DNA of 64,000 nucleotides from VAZQ01 sp963841105 (GTDB taxonomy: Bacteria > Pseudomonadota > Alphaproteobacteria > Rhizobiales > Xanthobacteraceae), in the NCBI GenBank assembly GCA_963841105.1, contig CAWJCB010000001.1:248001-312000 (forward strand), written 5' to 3'. This document shows, piece by piece, positions 61,596 to 64,000 of this stretch. The notes under the pieces are model-generated. The model saw only the letters and a program-made list of their open reading frames with translations, was not told where the DNA came from and made no database searches. The translations under genes were made by a program, and so were the position numbers. Positions within the stretch are counted from its first letter, which is position 1. The number at the start of each line of letters is the position of its first letter.

Positions 61596-62320
61596 ATGAT
61601 GCGAATGACAATTGCCGCCACCACCTTTGCCGTGGCATTGACGATGTCAGGCGCTGCGCAGGACTTCACCGCGCAATCGAGCGTGCCAGCGGTCGCCTTT
61701 CCGAAGCCCGATCGCCCGGTCGCGGGCATCGTCAGCCCGATCTGGCATGACGAAAAGGAGCGCGACGACGCCGGCGAACCGGGCCAGCTCGTGCGTCTGC
61801 TCGGCATCAAATCCGGGATGACAGTCGCGGATATCGGCGCGGGCAGCGGCTACTACGTCACACGGCTGTCGCCGATCGTCGGAGCCAGCGGCCGCATCAT
61901 CGCAGAAACGTCACGCCCGAATACCTGCGGAGCCTGCGCAAGCGGGTGCGCGATCTCGGATTGCAGAACGTTGCAATCAGCCGCGGTGCTCCGCACGATC
62001 CGAAATTGCCAGCTGGTTCGGTCGATATTGCGATTCTGGTGCACATGTATCACGAGATCGCACAGCCTTACGCGCTCCTCTACAATCTCGTCGCCGCGCT
62101 CAAGCCTGACGCGCGCGTCGGCATTGTCAACGCCTTCGCGCCGACGCCGAAGCATGGTACCCCGCCAGGTCTCCTGCGTTGCGAGCTCGCAGCCGTTGGG
62201 TATCGCGAGATCAGCCTCGATCGCCTCAACGGTAGTGACGCCTATCTCGCGATCTTTGCGCCACCATCGGTTGCAAGCCGCACGCGGCCGGAAGCGATGG
62301 TCGCCTGCAAGGCGCCGTAG
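61596..62320 (+). pseudogene. Secreted class I SAM-dependent methyltransferase, frameshifted (paralogue of 13991)
   Basis: First frame from ATG 61596: signal peptide (MMRMTIAATTFAVALTMSGA), then GIVSPIWHDEKERDDAGEPG and the SAM motif VADIGAGSGYYVTRLSPIVG. At about 61909 one base is missing (GCAGAAACGTC in place of GCAGAAGACGTC). The second frame continues TPEYLRSLRKRVRDLGLQNV, AILVHMYHEIAQPYALLYNL and the ending SDAYLAIFAPPS. Restored length is about 241 residues. Same family and same kind of damage as the gene at 13991. Confidence 0.8.
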
Positions 62321-62412
62321 CAGATTGCGCGGCAGTGAAGGGCCAGCACCCAACCCGATCCCCCAATGGGCGAGCACCGCGCCACTTGCTTATCCTGTGA
62401 ATTATGGGCGGG

Positions 62413-62694
62413 TCAGGGTTGCGGGTGGATGAAGCGCACGGTGATTGCATCATTAGTATCGCGCGGCGGCTTCGAGCGGTCGTGAAATCTCATATTGAGA
62501 TCGACAGACTTGTCCGCATCGACGAGCCGCCTGATGACGTAAGCCTCGAACGCGACGAGATCGCCGGCCTTGTCAACGGCCGACCAGCCCATATCGGCGA
62601 GCACCTCAGCCGAAGGGTAAGGGATTCTGACGCCCCAAACGTCACCGGTCTCTTTGACGGCCTTGGCTTCCTTCGACCACACAAGTCCGTTCAT
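62413..62694 (-). CDS. Conserved hypothetical protein
   Basis: A 93-residue cytoplasmic protein, MNGLVWSKEAKAVKETGDVW, then IPYPSAEVLADMGWSAVDKA and ending ITVRFIHPQP. No domain recognised. It follows the SDR gene on the same strand by 52 bases and could be co-transcribed. Confidence 0.7.
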   Translation of the reverse strand: MNGLVWSKEAKAVKETGDVWGVRIPYPSAEVLADMGWSAVDKAGDLVAFEAYVIRRLVDADKSVDLNMRFHDRSKPPRDTNDAITVRFIHPQP

Positions 62695-62746
62695 CTTTCT
62701 TTTCCTCTGTCGCTTCCGAAAACTAGAGACGCGCCTCGACGCGCGG

Positions 62747-63523
62747 CTAGATCGTTGTGCTGAACCCACCATCGACGACGATCTGCTGCCCAGTGACGTA
62801 AGACGCGGCTTCCGATGCAAGAAAGACGGCGGCGCCGGCAAGATCGCGCGGCTTTCCCCAGCGCCCGAGCGGGACTCTGCTGTTCACGCGCGCGACGAAA
62901 GCCTTGTCCTTCAACAGAGCCGCGGTGAGCTCGGTTTCGAAATAGCCGGGCGCGACGGCATTGCACGTAATGCCGTGCTCGCCAAGCTCGGCAGCAAGCG
63001 AGCGGGTGAGGCCGGCGAGGCCGGCCTTCGAGGCCACGTAACCATGGATCATCCCGCGGCCAAGTCTGCTTACGATCGATGTCGTGAAAATAATCCGCCC
63101 ATGCCCTTGGCGACGCATCGGCGCGGCTGCCTGTTGAGCAAGAAAAAAGCAGGCCTTGAGATTGGCGGCAAGAACCTGATCCCAGGCCTCCGGCGTCCAA
63201 TCAGCGAGCAGCGCGCGATGGGCAATCCCGGCGTTGGCGACGAGGATATCGAGGCGGCCATGGCGTGTCGCGATGGAGTCGAAAGCAGCGGCCGCAGCTT
63301 CCTGGTCGGTCACGTCAAACGACAAGCACTCAGCTTTCAGACCCCGCGCGCGCAGCTTCCCGGCAATTGCCTCCAGCGTATCGGCGTGTCGGCCATTGAG
63401 CACGACCGTCGCGCCTACCTCCGCTAACCCCTCCGCCATGGCCAAGCCCAGACCTCGCGAGGCGCCGGTGACGAGCGCAACCCGTCCGTCGAGTGAAAAG
63501 AGCGAGTTGCCGGCGGTGGTCAC
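62747..63523 (-). CDS. Short-chain dehydrogenase/reductase, gluconate 5-dehydrogenase-like
   Basis: A 258-residue classical SDR: TGASRGLGLAMAEGLAEVGA (cofactor motif, about 20), LVANAGIAH (NAG), catalytic Ser in FTTSIVSRLG and YVASK with Tyr and Lys near 158, and the ending YVTGQQIVVDGGFSTTI. Relatives reduce gluconate or other sugar acids and ketones; the substrate here is inferred only. A short overlap of regulatory space with the gene at 63758 is possible. Confidence 0.93.
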   Translation of the reverse strand: MTTAGNSLFSLDGRVALVTGASRGLGLAMAEGLAEVGATVVLNGRHADTLEAIAGKLRARGLKAECLSFDVTDQEAAAAAFDSIATRHGRLDILVANAGIAHRALLADWTPEAWDQVLAANLKACFFLAQQAAAPMRRQGHGRIIFTTSIVSRLGRGMIHGYVASKAGLAGLTRSLAAELGEHGITCNAVAPGYFETELTAALLKDKAFVARVNSRVPLGRWGKPRDLAGAAVFLASEAASYVTGQQIVVDGGFSTTI

Positions 63524-63757
63524 GTTCGGTTTGGCCCGGCCGATTCAATCTGTGCAGCGAATATCTGGCTCGCTTTCCAGTTCTGCGCAAGCAAGGCCTG
63601 ATCGGGTCATGGGGGACGAGCTCGCTGCCAGCTTCTCTTGTCAGCAGCACCTCAGTAACCGCAATTTAGTTCATGCCATCAGTTCGGGTTTCTCTCCCCC
63701 CATGATAGACTGACCGGCAACGGCACCGGCTCCGTGCCGAGCATCAAGGGGTAGACA

Positions 63758-64000
63758 ATGGCTCAGGGACGCCGAGAATTCCTTCAGACCGGCTTGGCAG
63801 GCGCCCTCGTATCGGTGATGGGCGCGGAACCGGCTGCTGCGGCAGCCCGCGACGATGGGGGGCAAGAGATGATCTCCGGACTGGTCCTGGCGACACTGGC
63901 CACGAGCCGGGGGCAGACGCTCGGCGTGAGGATTGAGAAAGGTGTCGTGGATGTCGCGGCGGCCGAAGCCGACATGCGGCTCGGCGTACCGCTCTCGGTG
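63758..64000 (+). CDS. Fumarylacetoacetate hydrolase-family protein, N-terminal part (runs off the window)
   Basis: Eighty-one residues are visible. The start has a twin-arginine signal (GRREFLQTGLAGALVSVMGA), then LVLATLATSRGQTLGVRIEK and GVVDVAAAEADMRLGVPLSV, the N-terminal domain that precedes the FAH catalytic domain in this family (2-keto-4-pentenoate hydratase/FAH-type). Export of an FAH-like protein is unusual. The rest is beyond the window. Confidence 0.7.
   Translation, partial: MAQGRREFLQTGLAGALVSVMGAEPAAAAARDDGGQEMISGLVLATLATSRGQTLGVRIEKGVVDVAAAEADMRLGVPLSV

Overview
The window is GC-rich alphaproteobacterial DNA, most likely a Hyphomicrobiales member close to Bradyrhizobium or another Nitrobacteraceae/Xanthobacteraceae lineage. 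The evidence is the family content: Omp25/Omp31-type barrels, several PF04392 'ABC_sub_bind' proteins, a Ku homologue, UvrB with a long N-terminal extension, PCu(A)C and 'copper uptake system-associated' domains, and IS66, IS630, IS701 and IS5/IS427-type elements. This assignment comes from family knowledge, not from a search.

Layout. 1-6 kb: a NodB-type polysaccharide deacetylase, a bacterial Ku, a short-chain dehydrogenase, small conserved hypotheticals, and remnants of a PF04392 gene and a serine recombinase. 6.3-13.3 kb: a probable metal (copper) acquisition region. It holds a DUF2946 protein, a TonB-dependent receptor whose frame continues after a one-base slip into three tandem Omp25-like barrels, an FmdE-domain periplasmic protein, and a two-domain copper-uptake/PCu(A)C chaperone broken by a one-base slip. 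14-32 kb: an accessory zone full of decay. It has a frameshifted methyltransferase, several degenerate PF04392 genes, a truncated IS701-type transposase, a dead IS630 copy, and one PF04392 gene split by an IS66 element and by an IS5 element. Intact genes sit among these: an Rv2258c-like methyltransferase, an AI-2E family transporter, and a DUF3300/DUF2950 pair.

32-36 kb: a Rap1a/Tai-like protein, an NADP-binding F420-reductase-like protein, three copies of a small helix-turn-helix repeat, tRNA-Arg(CCG), a DUF1348/DUF302 pair and an MT-A70 methyltransferase. 36-58.7 kb is tidy chromosomal backbone: a periplasmic binding protein, uvrB, an isochorismatase-type hydrolase, an Omp25-like porin, lnt, a membrane hydrolase plus isoprenylcysteine-type methyltransferase operon, secreted proteins, a GST, an intradiol dioxygenase, a DUF1800/DUF1501 pair facing an ECF sigma/anti-sigma pair, and an ABC exporter. 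58.8-64 kb: an IS5 element inside a palindromic repeat, a PQQ-type sugar dehydrogenase, a second frameshifted secreted methyltransferase, an SDR, and the start of a fumarylacetoacetase-type protein running off the end.

The most notable points are the TonB receptor-triple barrel fusion within the copper-type cluster, the six decayed PF04392 loci (one with two IS insertions whose target duplications can be read), and single-base frameshifts concentrated in accessory genes while about 22 kb of backbone coding sequence has none.
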